Source: Limnohabitans_A sp048020265 (GTDB lineage Bacteria > Pseudomonadota > Gammaproteobacteria > Burkholderiales > Burkholderiaceae_C). Taken from it: a stretch of DNA of 64,000 nucleotides. How positions within the stretch are numbered: the stretch's first letter is position 1; every line of letters begins with the position of its first letter. A model generated the notes under the pieces. It searched no databases and was not told the DNA's origin. It worked only from the letters and a program-made list of their open reading frames with translations. The DNA lies in assembly GCF_048020265.1 (NCBI RefSeq), contig NZ_CP171843.1, positions 682,001-746,000 of the forward strand. Direction: 5' to 3'. The translations under genes and the position numbers were made by a program. Of the stretch, positions 50,985 through 60,225 are shown in pieces.

Positions 50985-51485
50985 TCAGATACCGGGATGG
51001 CCTTCCAGCTGCAAAAGCGCCTGCTTGCGCCACAGCCCGCCTGCGTAGCCCGTGAGTTGGCCACCGGCACCCAGAACGCGGTGGCAAGGCACGATGATAC
51101 TCACCGGGTTGCGCCCAACGGCTGCGCCCACGGCCCGCACCGCCTGGGGTTTGCCCAGTTGCCGGGCCAGCTCGCCATAGCTCAGGCTTTGACCTGCGGG
51201 AATCTGGCGAAGAGCCTGCCACACAGACTGTTGAAACGGTGTGCCAGCAGACAAATCCAGGGGTGCGGTCCACGCCAGTGTTTCGCCGCGCAAATATGCC
51301 TGTACCTGGGTGGCGGTGCTATGCAGCACCGGGTGTTGGGTATCTGTTACCCAGTGCTGGCGCTGGGCCTGGGTCGGGGCGTGTTTCTGGTCGTCAAACC
51401 ACAGGCCGCAAAGGCCTTGGGCACTGGCTGCCAGCGTGATGGGGCCCAAGGGGCTGTCAAAGCACAGGGTGCGCAAGGGACTCAT
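50985..51485 (-). CDS. ogt: Methylated-DNA-protein-cysteine methyltransferase
   Basis: 166 aa from MSPLRTLCFDSPLGPITLAA. The active site is IIVPCHRVL (acceptor Cys in PCHRV), with the DNA-binding helix YGELARQLGKPQAVRAVGAA. It removes O6-alkyl groups from guanine. No Ada regulatory domain. Size is typical for Ogt. The frame is open for 25 codons upstream without family-like sequence. Confidence 0.94.
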   Translation of the reverse strand: MSPLRTLCFDSPLGPITLAASAQGLCGLWFDDQKHAPTQAQRQHWVTDTQHPVLHSTATQVQAYLRGETLAWTAPLDLSAGTPFQQSVWQALRQIPAGQSLSYGELARQLGKPQAVRAVGAAVGRNPVSIIVPCHRVLGAGGQLTGYAGGLWRKQALLQLEGHPGI

Positions 51486-51593
51486 GGCTGACCTTTTCAA
51501 AGCGGGGACGAGGAAGCGATGGTAGCGCGGCCCGCCTACAATCTCTTTTCTAGAATTCACAGTGCCCCAGCGGCTTATCGACAGGTGCTACGT

Positions 51594-52997
51594 ATGCAAA
51601 TCACCCCTTCTATTTTCAAAGCCTATGACATCCGCGGTGTGGTGCCGTCCACTCTGAACGAAGAAGTGGCCGAGGCCCTGGGCAAAGCCTTTGGTACGCA
51701 TGCCCTGGCGCAAGGCGAGAGCACCGTGGCCGTGGGGCGCGATGGTCGCCTGAGTGGGCCGGCCTTGTCTGCAGCACTGATCCGCGGCTTGGTGGCAGCA
51801 GGCATCCAGGTGATCGACATTGGTCTGGCCACCACCCCCATGTTGTACTTTGCGGCCAGCACCGTTTGCCAAAGTGGCATTCAGGTGACCGGCAGCCACA
51901 ACCCCAAGGATTACAACGGTTTCAAGATGGTGCTGGGTGGTCGTGCCATTTATGGCGAGGAAATTCAGGGGCTGCGCCAAATGATGGAAGCTGAGCGCTG
52001 GCAACTCAAGGACGGTGGCAGCGTTCGGCAGCTGGAGGTGTTGGCCGACTACACACAGCGCATCGTAGGCGACATCCGTCTGGCGCGGCCCATGAAGATC
52101 GTGATCGACTCGGGCAATGGCATCGCGGGCGCTTCGGCCCCCGGTATTTTCCGCGCCTTGGGTTGTGAAGTGATCGAGCTCTTCAGCGAGGTGGACGGCA
52201 ACTTCCCCAATCACCACCCCGACCCGAGCAAGCCGGAAAACCTGCAAGACCTGATCCAAGCTTTGAAAACCACGGGCGCTGAATTGGGCCTGGCTTTTGA
52301 CGGGGATGGAGATCGCTTGGGCATCGTGACGGCAGACGGCAACAACATTTACCCCGACCGCCAGATGCAGTTGTTTACGCAAGATGTGCTCAGCCGCGTG
52401 CCCGGCGGCACCATTTTGTTCGACGTCAAGTGCTCGCAACGACTGGCCCCGGCCATTGAAGCTGCAGGCGGCAAGCCACTGATGTACAAAACTGGTCATT
52501 CGCTCATCAAGGCCCAAATGCGGGCGATTGAGGCCGCAGGCGGCCAAGCCCCTTTGGGCGGCGAGATGAGCGGGCACATCTTCTTCAAGGAGCGCTGGTA
52601 CGGTTTTGACGACGGCACTTACGCAGGCTGCCGTTTGCTCGAAATTGTGAGCAAATCCCCGGACGCCAACGCGGTGCTCAACGCATTGCCCACCAGTTTC
52701 AGCACGCCTGAGCTGAACGTGCCCTGCGCCGAAGGCGAGCCGCACAGCGTGACCAGCGCCTTGCAGGTGCTGGCCGGTGATGCGTTCAAAGCACCGGCCA
52801 AAGTCTTCACCATCGACGGCCTGCGTGTGGACTGGCCCGATGGCTTTGGCCTGATCCGCGCTTCCAACACCACGCCGGTGCTGGTGCTTCGCTTTGAGGG
52901 GCAGACCGAAGCGGCGCTTCAGCGCATCGAGACGGCCATGTTGGCGCTGCTGCGCTCGGTCAAGCCCGATGCGCAGATTCAGGCGGCGGCGCATTGA
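51594..52997 (+). CDS. Phosphomannomutase/phosphoglucomutase
   Basis: 467 aa from MQITPSIFKAYDIRGVVPST. The phosphoserine loop is GIQVTGSHNPKDYNGFK, the metal loop AFDGDGDRLGIV, the sugar-binding loop GGEMSGHIFF, and the phosphate-binding loop RASNTTPVLVLRFEG. It is AlgC/ManB-like and supplies mannose-1-P and glucose-1-P for LPS and exopolysaccharide. It opens the LPS gene run and is 25 bp before the next glycosyltransferase. Confidence 0.94.
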   Translation: MQITPSIFKAYDIRGVVPSTLNEEVAEALGKAFGTHALAQGESTVAVGRDGRLSGPALSAALIRGLVAAGIQVIDIGLATTPMLYFAASTVCQSGIQVTGSHNPKDYNGFKMVLGGRAIYGEEIQGLRQMMEAERWQLKDGGSVRQLEVLADYTQRIVGDIRLARPMKIVIDSGNGIAGASAPGIFRALGCEVIELFSEVDGNFPNHHPDPSKPENLQDLIQALKTTGAELGLAFDGDGDRLGIVTADGNNIYPDRQMQLFTQDVLSRVPGGTILFDVKCSQRLAPAIEAAGGKPLMYKTGHSLIKAQMRAIEAAGGQAPLGGEMSGHIFFKERWYGFDDGTYAGCRLLEIVSKSPDANAVLNALPTSFSTPELNVPCAEGEPHSVTSALQVLAGDAFKAPAKVFTIDGLRVDWPDGFGLIRASNTTPVLVLRFEGQTEAALQRIETAMLALLRSVKPDAQIQAAAH

Positions 52998-53022
52998 GCA
53001 AAACAGTCAAGGACAAACATTC

Positions 53023-54102
53023 ATGAGTGCACTTCACGCTGTGTTGAGCCCGGACCCTGAGGTCATCGTATTCAACTTGAAGCAGCGCTACACCGGTGTG
53101 TCTGCCACCATCAATGCGCTGGTGCCCTTGCAGGCCCAGCAGTGGCGTTTGGGTTTTTGCGGCACACGGATGTCCAACGGCATCGATGGCATGACACTGG
53201 GTCAAGCGATTGCGCTGTCGCGCAAACCGCCAGCAGGGCGGCCTTTTCGCATCTGGCATGTGCGGCGTGACCCGGAAATGATGGCGGCGATTTTTGCACG
53301 TGATGTGTTGCGGCTGCCGATCAAGCTGGTGTTCACCTCGGCGGCTCAGCATTTGCATGGCCGCTTTCCACGCTGGTTGATTTCCAAAATGGACGCGGTC
53401 ATTTCCACCACGCCCCTGGCGGCCAGTTTTGTACCCAATACCACCGCCGTGGTGCCGCATGGGATTGATTTGTCACGTTTCAGTCCGCCGCCAGACAAAC
53501 TCAAGGCTTGGGCCGATTCGGGCTTGCCCGGCCAATACGGCATCGGTGTTTTTGGTCGTGTACGACCCGACAAAGGCAGTGATGTGTTTGTACACGCCAT
53601 GATCCAGGCCTTGCCACAGTTGCCGGGTGCAACCGCCGTGATCGCGGGTCTGGCGCAGCCGCAGCACCAGGCTTATCAGCAAGATCTTCAGCGCCAAATC
53701 GACGCGGCAGGATTGCACGATCGGATCGTCTTTTTGGGTGAGGTGCCTGCGGGTGAGGTGCACCTGTGGTACCAACGCTGCCTGTTGTGTGTGGCTTGTC
53801 CGCGTTATGAACCCTTTGGCTTGACGCCTTTTGAAGCCGCGGCCACAGCTTGTGCGTTGGTTTGCTCGCGCACCGGTGCCTTTGACCAATTGGCCATTCC
53901 TGGCCAAACGGGCGAGATGGTCGACACCGGCGATGTCAACGGGTTGGTTCAGGCGGTCTTGTCTGTGCTCCAAGACCCGAACCATGCTGTGAGACTGGGT
54001 AAGGCTGCCCGTGCCCGCGTGAGCGAGTACTTTTCGCTGGACCGAGAAGCCGAAGGCATTGCGCGTGTTTACAGCGCACTGTTTGAAAAGGTCCCTGCCT
54101 GA
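53023..54102 (+). CDS. Glycosyltransferase family 4 protein (LPS core)
   Basis: 359 aa from MSALHAVLSPDPEVIVFNLK, a GT-B enzyme. The C-terminal nucleotide-sugar domain shows VFGRVRPDKGSDVFVHAM and the E-x7-E-type RYEPFGLTPFEAAATACALV. HGIDLSRF is the usual post-linker motif. It probably adds a sugar to the LPS core; donor not known. The stop overlaps the waaA start (ATGA). Confidence 0.88.
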   Translation: MSALHAVLSPDPEVIVFNLKQRYTGVSATINALVPLQAQQWRLGFCGTRMSNGIDGMTLGQAIALSRKPPAGRPFRIWHVRRDPEMMAAIFARDVLRLPIKLVFTSAAQHLHGRFPRWLISKMDAVISTTPLAASFVPNTTAVVPHGIDLSRFSPPPDKLKAWADSGLPGQYGIGVFGRVRPDKGSDVFVHAMIQALPQLPGATAVIAGLAQPQHQAYQQDLQRQIDAAGLHDRIVFLGEVPAGEVHLWYQRCLLCVACPRYEPFGLTPFEAAATACALVCSRTGAFDQLAIPGQTGEMVDTGDVNGLVQAVLSVLQDPNHAVRLGKAARARVSEYFSLDREAEGIARVYSALFEKVPA

Positions 54103-55457
54103 TGACGCAGGCGGTGTCTGGTTTGACGGGGTTCGAGCGGCTGGCCTTGAGCGCCTATGGGTTCTTGCTGAAGGTCTTGCAGCCCTTGCTGCGCCACAAG
54201 CTGCGCCGTCGCGCACAGCACGAGCCTGAATACGGGCAGGATGTGGCGCAACGCTTCGGTCAATACACGGCCACTGCGCCTGCAGGCGATTTTGTCTGGC
54301 TTCATGCCGTGTCATTGGGGGAGACCCGCGCCGCCGCCTTGCTGTTGCCGGCTCTGCGCGAGGCCTTCCCGGGCATGCGTCTGTTGCTGACACACGGCAC
54401 CGCCACTGGCTGGGTGCAGGGCAGTGCGCTCCTTCAAGCGGGGGATGTGCAAGCGTGGTTGCCTTGGGACACGGCGCGGGCGACGCGTCAGTTCTTAGCG
54501 CACTTCAAGCCGCGCCTTGGCTTGCTCATGGAGACCGAGGTTTGGCCTCAACTGGTGCAGGCTTGCCTTCAAGCGGGGGTGCCTTTGTGTTTGCTCAATG
54601 CGCGCATGAGTGAGAAATCTCTTGTTGCAGCGCTGCGCTGGCCTCTGCTGTCCGGTCCTGCCTACCGTGGCTTGAGTTTGGTGCTGGCGCAATCGGCGAT
54701 GGATGCGCAGCGCTTGCTGCGTTTGGGTTGCCAAGATGTGCGTGTGGTGGGAAATATCAAGTTCGATGTGGTGGTCTCGGCGTCAGCCCGAAACCAGGCG
54801 TCACGTTGGCGGCGCGGTTTGGGCAGCCGGCCCGTTGTCATGCTGGCCAGCACCCGCGAGGGCGAAGAGTTGTTGTGGCTGCAGGCCTTGCAGTCTCAGC
54901 CTGATCGTTTGGCGCAACTCAAAGCGTTGGGCGTTGTGTGGCTGGTGGTGCCCAGGCATCCGCAGCGTTTTGACGAGGTACATGCTTTGCTTGTGCAAGC
55001 CGGGCTGGATTGCGAGCGCAGAAGCACATGGGGTGATCGTGAGCCTGATGCCGTTCGCATGGCCAGCGCTGATGTGATTTTGGGCGACAGCTTGGGCGAA
55101 ATGCAGACTTACTATCTGGTCAGTCGCATGGCTTTGTTGGGCGGCAGTTTTGCACCCTTGGGTGGTCAAAATTTGATTGAAGCCGCGGCGTGCGCTTGTC
55201 CCGTGGTCATGGGGCCGCACACGTTCAATTTTGCAGATGCGGCCGCTGCGGCGGTTGAGCAAGGTGCTGCGGTGCAGGTGCAAGACATGCAAGCGGCTTT
55301 GGACGAAGTTGTGCAGGCATTGGGCCAGCCCCAGCGCCTTGAACAGGCGCAAGGCGCGGCGGCCCAGTTGTTGGAAAAAGGGCGGGGTGCTGTGCCCAAG
55401 CACATCCACGCTTTGCGCGCCATGGCTGTGATCGATATGAAGGGGGACGTGGTATGA
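54102..55457 (+). CDS. waaA: 3-deoxy-D-manno-octulosonic acid transferase
   Basis: 451 aa. Kdo-transferase motifs: WLHAVSLGETRAAALLLPAL, then LLMETEVWPQLVQACLQAG, and LGDSLGEMQTYYLVSRMALL with GGQNLIEAAACACPVVMGPH. It adds Kdo to lipid IVA at the inner membrane. Starts with an ATGA overlap to the previous gene and overlaps the next by 4 bp, so the three are coupled. It is longer than the E. coli protein (425 aa), partly through its N-terminal region. Confidence 0.95.
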   Translation: MTQAVSGLTGFERLALSAYGFLLKVLQPLLRHKLRRRAQHEPEYGQDVAQRFGQYTATAPAGDFVWLHAVSLGETRAAALLLPALREAFPGMRLLLTHGTATGWVQGSALLQAGDVQAWLPWDTARATRQFLAHFKPRLGLLMETEVWPQLVQACLQAGVPLCLLNARMSEKSLVAALRWPLLSGPAYRGLSLVLAQSAMDAQRLLRLGCQDVRVVGNIKFDVVVSASARNQASRWRRGLGSRPVVMLASTREGEELLWLQALQSQPDRLAQLKALGVVWLVVPRHPQRFDEVHALLVQAGLDCERRSTWGDREPDAVRMASADVILGDSLGEMQTYYLVSRMALLGGSFAPLGGQNLIEAAACACPVVMGPHTFNFADAAAAAVEQGAAVQVQDMQAALDEVVQALGQPQRLEQAQGAAAQLLEKGRGAVPKHIHALRAMAVIDMKGDVV

Positions 55458-56320
55458 ACCACCCGGCTTTTTCGCAGGTCACCATCGTGGTGGTTACCTA
55501 CAACAGTGCACATTGTTTGCCGATGCTCGCTCCGTTGTTGTCGGTTTGTCCGAATGTGATGATTTCGGACAATGGCAGCGATGACCACACGGCTGCGAAA
55601 GCCCAAGCCTTGTGGTCGCATGTGACGGTTTTGGCACATGGCCGCAACCTGGGTTTCGGCGCAGCCAACAACCGTGCCTTGGCTCAGGTGAAAACACCGT
55701 TTGCATTGCTGCTCAATCCCGATTGTGAAATGACGGTGGCGCAGCTGCAGGAGCTCCTGGCTGCAGCTGAACTGTTCCCAGACGCGGCCCTGCTGGCCCC
55801 CCAGTTGGTCAACGCGCATGGCCAGCCGGAGGTGAACTACCGTTGGCCCAGCACGCACTGGGCCTCTCGAGGTCCAGCAGCGAGTGGTCCGGCCAGCGTG
55901 GGTTTTGTGTGCGGCGCTGTCATGTTACTGCGCATGCGTATTTGCCAGTCCACACGGTTTTTTGATGAAACGTTTTTCTTGTATTACGAGGACGACGATC
56001 TCTGTCTGCGATTTTTCCAAGCCCGTTTGCCCATGGTCATCATCCCTCAGGTGCAGGTCTTGCACCGTTCGCGTGGTTCAGTCAAAGGCAAGTCGCCATG
56101 GCGCAGCGAATATTGGCGAGGCTATTACCATGCGCAGTCCAAGATCACGTTTGTTGCAAAGCATCTTGGTGGGTATGAAGCTGCCAAGAAGCGGCATCGC
56201 CTTGTTGGGATCACCATGTTGGCCTTGTGCGTCCGCGTTCTGCTGCCTTCTCCCAAGCATGTTGCCCGAATGGCTGGTCGGTTAATGGGCTTAATCAATT
56301 ACAAAAATCCATACCAATGA
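55454..56320 (+). CDS. Glycosyltransferase family 2 protein
   Basis: 288 aa GT-A enzyme. FSQVTIVVVTYNSAHCLPML opens the fold; ISDNGSDDHT and LLNPDCEMTVAQLQELL hold the metal-binding Asp residues; FFLYYEDDDLCLRFFQAR is the acceptor-side motif of WbbL-like rhamnosyltransferases. It is coupled to waaA by ATGA and to the next gene by a 4-bp overlap (56317-56320). Sugar is not determined. Confidence 0.88.
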   Translation: MNHPAFSQVTIVVVTYNSAHCLPMLAPLLSVCPNVMISDNGSDDHTAAKAQALWSHVTVLAHGRNLGFGAANNRALAQVKTPFALLLNPDCEMTVAQLQELLAAAELFPDAALLAPQLVNAHGQPEVNYRWPSTHWASRGPAASGPASVGFVCGAVMLLRMRICQSTRFFDETFFLYYEDDDLCLRFFQARLPMVIIPQVQVLHRSRGSVKGKSPWRSEYWRGYYHAQSKITFVAKHLGGYEAAKKRHRLVGITMLALCVRVLLPSPKHVARMAGRLMGLINYKNPYQ

Positions 56321-57066
56321 GCCATTTCCAGACATACGTTATCAATTTGGATCGCTCTAAAGATCGTTTGGTTGCCATAGCCGCTCAGTTAGAAAATATC
56401 GGCTTGAGCTTCATTCGTATTTCTGCGGTGGATGGAAAGCAAGCCAATTTTGAGGAACTAGCTTGTATTGATGAGCAGTCTTACCAAAGCAAGCACGGGA
56501 AACCTTCGTTACCTGGGGAGTTGGGTTGCTATTTATCGCATGTGAAGGCAATTCGAACGTTTTTATCGTCAGATGCCCCATTCGCTTTGATCTTAGAAGA
56601 CGATGCAATTTTTGACAGTGGCCTATGCGAGGCTGTGAGTGAGTTGATTCGTTATCCGAAGAAATGGGATATGGTCAAGCTCTCTGGCGTGCACTCAGGT
56701 ACGCCTGTCTCCGTTCTTGCCTTGAATTCCAAATTTGATTTAGCGGTGATGTTCAGTAAATGCACATGCTCCAGTGCATATTTGATCAATCGTATAGCCG
56801 CCCAAGCTTATATCGAAAAGCTTTTGCCGATGACGCTACCTTATGATCACGAATTCGATCTTGGGTGGAAGTATCAAATTCAAGTCAGAGCGGTGAATCC
56901 TTTTCCAGTGGTCCATAACGAAGCCGTTGCAACAACCATTGACAGCGGGTCTGCACCCAACTCTAAATTTCGTGGCCGCAAACGGTGGTCAACTCACCTT
57001 TATCGAATTCGAACGGAGTTTTCTCGAGTACTTTATGCTGTTTCCAATTATTTGCGTTCCCGTTGA
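56317..57066 (+). CDS. Glycosyltransferase family 25 (LPS) protein
   Basis: 249 aa from MSHFQTYVINLDRSKDRLVA. It shows RISAVDGK, PGELGCYLSHVKAIRTFL and ALILEDDAIFDSGL, the standard GT25 signature of LPS beta-galactosyl- or glucosyltransferases such as LgtB/LpsA. The base composition is distinctly AT-richer than waaA before it, which suggests a transferred cassette. Ends with an ATGA overlap to the next gene. Confidence 0.9.
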   Translation: MSHFQTYVINLDRSKDRLVAIAAQLENIGLSFIRISAVDGKQANFEELACIDEQSYQSKHGKPSLPGELGCYLSHVKAIRTFLSSDAPFALILEDDAIFDSGLCEAVSELIRYPKKWDMVKLSGVHSGTPVSVLALNSKFDLAVMFSKCTCSSAYLINRIAAQAYIEKLLPMTLPYDHEFDLGWKYQIQVRAVNPFPVVHNEAVATTIDSGSAPNSKFRGRKRWSTHLYRIRTEFSRVLYAVSNYLRSR

Positions 57067-57971
57067 TGAACTACCAAATTGCAATTTTTTCCTACAACCG
57101 TGGGCCTTACCTGCGCAATTGCGTGGAGTCGGTGCAGCGGCACTGTCCCGGTGTGCCCTTCACGGTGTACGACGATGGCAGCGATGAACCTCAGTTGGTC
57201 AAATACCTCGAAGACTTAGGCTCATCGGTGCGCCATATGCAGGCCGCCGACACGAGTCGCCACGGCGGCTTTTACACGAATATGCAAGCGGCCCTAGATG
57301 AGTCAAAGGTCGACGTTCTGTTGCTCTTGCAAGACGATGTTCAAGTGGTACGTGATGTGAATGATTCGGATGTGCAAGCTTGGTTGGCTTATTGGGGTCA
57401 GCATCCCGATTGTGCTTTTTTAAATCCAGTGTTCATGAAGGGTGGGCGACGCGCCGACTTTCTTCGTTATTACCAGCCCGATCCACAAGAGCGTGTGTAC
57501 CACTGGGTGGAGAATCCGACAAATCCCAGTAAAGACGGTCCTGTGCCTCGTTATTACATGGATGTGTGCTTGTGCAATGTCAAGCGCTTGAAAACTGTTG
57601 CCTGGCAGTACCAAGGCAGTGAGTTTCTCAATGGGCAACAAGCGGGGGCTAATTTTGCGCATGGTATGCCTCAGTTGCCAGAGCCGTTTGTGTTTTACGT
57701 GCCCGAGGAGCCGGTTTACCGAGAGCGTGTTAAGACCAAAGGCACCGCATTGGCCGAGCGTTTTGCCGGTGAAACGGTGAAGCGTTTTGTGAGTATGAGC
57801 CCCTGTGATGCCGAACATTTCCGGGCTAGAGACTTGTCGGCGTACCCCTTTGCTGAAGACTTTATCAACACCCAGGATCCGAGTGTTCAGCGCCCGTATC
57901 GCTTTAATGTTTACCGTACACACTGGCTGGCACGTTTGGTCAATAAATTAGAAAAATTATGGAAAAAATAG
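57066..57971 (+). CDS. GT-A-type glycosyltransferase-like protein
   Basis: 301 aa from MNYQIAIFSYNRGPYLRNCV. The N-terminal half is a GT2-like fold: CVESVQRHCPGVPFTVYDDG, then VDVLLLLQDDVQVVRD with the likely metal-binding Asp pair. The second half (from about 140) is not recognised. It overlaps the O-antigen ligase start by 13 bp. Probably a core or O-unit sugar transferase; specificity unknown. Confidence 0.7.
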   Translation: MNYQIAIFSYNRGPYLRNCVESVQRHCPGVPFTVYDDGSDEPQLVKYLEDLGSSVRHMQAADTSRHGGFYTNMQAALDESKVDVLLLLQDDVQVVRDVNDSDVQAWLAYWGQHPDCAFLNPVFMKGGRRADFLRYYQPDPQERVYHWVENPTNPSKDGPVPRYYMDVCLCNVKRLKTVAWQYQGSEFLNGQQAGANFAHGMPQLPEPFVFYVPEEPVYRERVKTKGTALAERFAGETVKRFVSMSPCDAEHFRARDLSAYPFAEDFINTQDPSVQRPYRFNVYRTHWLARLVNKLEKLWKK

Positions 57972-59230
57972 ACACCTCCTACCGATTTTTCCCCTGGATT
58001 ACTGGTGCGCTGATGGCGGGCGTATTGGTTGTGCCCGGGTTTTATGTTTTGCTATCGCTGTGGCTGGCTCTTTTTGGAGCTTGGCATGCACGTGGTTGGA
58101 TACAGCGCATTTGGCAACCCTCCCAAGCGATCGGCGCTGTGCCTATCTGGGTGGGAATGGCGGTGTATGTGTTGTTTGGCATATCGGTAGGCCTATTCCA
58201 TGGGTATAAAGCAGCCTACTTTGATGCCTATGTTCCTATGTTGCTGGCCCCGTTCATTGTGAATGCGGTCGTAGTGGCGCGCCCGCCTGTGAAGATGCTT
58301 TGGTTTGGGGCTGCTGCCGCTGCTGTTCTGTCGGGTGTTGTGGCCAGTTACCAGTCTTTGTATTTGCAGACGGGCAGAGCCGGTGGGGCCATGAACAACG
58401 TCATCATGTTTGGTGATTTAGCTGTTGTGCTAGCCATGGTTTGCGCTTTTGGCGCTTTTTTTGGCGTGACCGATACGGAACCGCGGTGGATGCGGCGATT
58501 CATGTTTCTGGGTACGGCCATGGGTGTCTGGGCTTCTTTGCTCAGCGGGACCAAGGGTGGCTGGATATCCATCTTGATGTTGTCTGTGATTTTGGTTTGG
58601 ATGGCTTTACGTCATTGGCATTGGATTCGGCGTGTGGCAGTGGCAGGTGCTGTGCTGTTCGGCGTATTGGTGGCCGCATTTCTGGCGCCGCCAGATTTGG
58701 TCGTCAATCGGATTTCTAACGGGTTACAAGGCGCGCACACTTGGTTAACGACAGGGCAAATCACGGAGGGCTCTGTCAGTATCCGTTTGGAAAAGTGGAA
58801 GCAGGCCATTGGCATGGTTGTCGACAAGCCCTTGACTGGCTGGACGACAGAAGGGTCCGTGATTGAAATTGATAAACGACTTCGTCAAACGAGCGCAGGT
58901 GCATATCCTGGCGGTGGGCGGTGGACTCAAACCGAAAACGACCTTTTACAAGCGGCCATTGTTCATGGCTTACCAGGTTTGGCTTCTAGTTTGTTTCTTT
59001 ATTTTGGTTTTTTGTGGGGGTTCATTCGAATTCGTCAACAAGCTGTACACAACATGTTGTGGGTTGGGTTGGCCACAGTGGGTGTATTGCTGGTCGTGTT
59101 GATGTTGGAATTTGGTCTTTCTGTGGTGGTGTTGGGGCGCAACGCCTTTAGACATAGTTTGATTTTTTGGGGTATGTCAGTCCTAGCGTATTTGATTCTT
59201 TTACGGCCCCAAAGGCCTGCAGGAAAATGA
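57959..59230 (+). CDS. O-antigen ligase family membrane protein
   Basis: 423 aa with about ten to eleven transmembrane helices. The large periplasmic loop region holds SVSIRLEKWKQAIGMVVDKP with the catalytic-type Arg, then LTGWTTEGS and TENDLLQAAIVHGLPGLAS, the Wzy_C/WaaL-type pattern with the conserved H. It either joins O-antigen to lipid A core (WaaL) or polymerises units (Wzy). Next to waaA, WaaL is the likelier role. It overlaps the next gene by ATGA. Confidence 0.83.
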   Translation: MEKIDTSYRFFPWITGALMAGVLVVPGFYVLLSLWLALFGAWHARGWIQRIWQPSQAIGAVPIWVGMAVYVLFGISVGLFHGYKAAYFDAYVPMLLAPFIVNAVVVARPPVKMLWFGAAAAAVLSGVVASYQSLYLQTGRAGGAMNNVIMFGDLAVVLAMVCAFGAFFGVTDTEPRWMRRFMFLGTAMGVWASLLSGTKGGWISILMLSVILVWMALRHWHWIRRVAVAGAVLFGVLVAAFLAPPDLVVNRISNGLQGAHTWLTTGQITEGSVSIRLEKWKQAIGMVVDKPLTGWTTEGSVIEIDKRLRQTSAGAYPGGGRWTQTENDLLQAAIVHGLPGLASSLFLYFGFLWGFIRIRQQAVHNMLWVGLATVGVLLVVLMLEFGLSVVVLGRNAFRHSLIFWGMSVLAYLILLRPQRPAGK

Positions 59231-60225
59231 AACTTATTTGGCTGTGTCACCCCATCAAAAAAGCCGTGGGTGGCGTGAAAGTGATTTACCGGCAAGCCGA
59301 ATTGGTCGATGCTTTGCTGACCCCTTTTGGTCACCAGTCGGTGGTCATGCACCCCAATACGTTGTCGTTCCGGGTCAAATGGTTTGATTCTAGGGTTACT
59401 GTCGAAAGCCAATTTTTCAAATGGCGTTGGGCTGGAAAGCCCTCTTTGTCGCGCATTGCAGGTTGTTTTGATCTTGAGCAGCATATGGTGGTTGTGCCGG
59501 AGCTGTGGGCGCGCAAATATGGTGATCAGTTGGCTGAAATGGGCGTGCCTTATGCCATTTATGTGCAAAACGGCTATTACATAAGCAAAGGTGACCCCGC
59601 TGTTTTGAATGCGGCTTATGCTGGTGCCAAGTGTATTTTGACGATATCCGACGACGCCAGTCGTTGTGTTGCCATGGCATTCCCTGGCACGGATAGTCGT
59701 ATTTTGCGGGTTCACTATTCGGTCGATGCTACACGGTTTAACGCCCACCAGAGCAAAGAAAACCTCATCACTTATATGCCGCGCAAGTTGGCAGACCATT
59801 CATCCAAGGTTTTGTTTTTCTTACGCAATCATTTGCCAGATCATTGGCGAATTCAACCCATCGATGGTTTGAACGAGATGGGTGTCGCGGATTTGCTTCA
59901 GCGTTCAAAGATTTTCATGTCTTTCAGTCACTTCGAGGGTTGTCCCTTGCCCCCTTTGGAAGCTGCACTGTCGGGCAATCAAGTCATAGGCTATACCGGT
60001 CAGGGTGCTCAAGAATATTGGATGCCTGAGATTTTCGAGGGTATTGAGTCAGGCAATGTGGTCGGTTTTGCTCAGAGCGTTCTGTGCAAAGTAAAGCAGC
60101 TTGACGCCATGCCCAGCTTTCCGATTGAGTCAGAGGCGATTGAGGTCTTGTCCAAGCAGTACAGCCTAGCCCAAGAGTGTGCGGACATGCAGACCTTCAT
60201 CCAGTTGATGGGGCTGACCGCTTAA
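59227..60225 (+). CDS. GT-B-type glycosyltransferase
   Basis: 332 aa from MKLIWLCHPIKKAVGGVKVI. The C-terminal nucleotide-sugar site is SFSHFEGCPLPPLEAALSGN followed by GYTGQGAQEYW, like GT4 enzymes; the N-terminal domain is less typical (YVQNGYYISKG, ILTISDDASRC). AT-rich relative to core genes. Last gene of the plus-strand LPS run. Its stop overlaps the galE stop by 4 bp on the other strand. Sugar unknown. Confidence 0.75.
   Translation: MKLIWLCHPIKKAVGGVKVIYRQAELVDALLTPFGHQSVVMHPNTLSFRVKWFDSRVTVESQFFKWRWAGKPSLSRIAGCFDLEQHMVVVPELWARKYGDQLAEMGVPYAIYVQNGYYISKGDPAVLNAAYAGAKCILTISDDASRCVAMAFPGTDSRILRVHYSVDATRFNAHQSKENLITYMPRKLADHSSKVLFFLRNHLPDHWRIQPIDGLNEMGVADLLQRSKIFMSFSHFEGCPLPPLEAALSGNQVIGYTGQGAQEYWMPEIFEGIESGNVVGFAQSVLCKVKQLDAMPSFPIESEAIEVLSKQYSLAQECADMQTFIQLMGLTA

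Noticed and set aside
50974..51273. N-terminal extension of the DMT transporter
   Set aside because: These 100 codons overlap ogt in another frame and have no membrane or family character; the start at 50973 is used.
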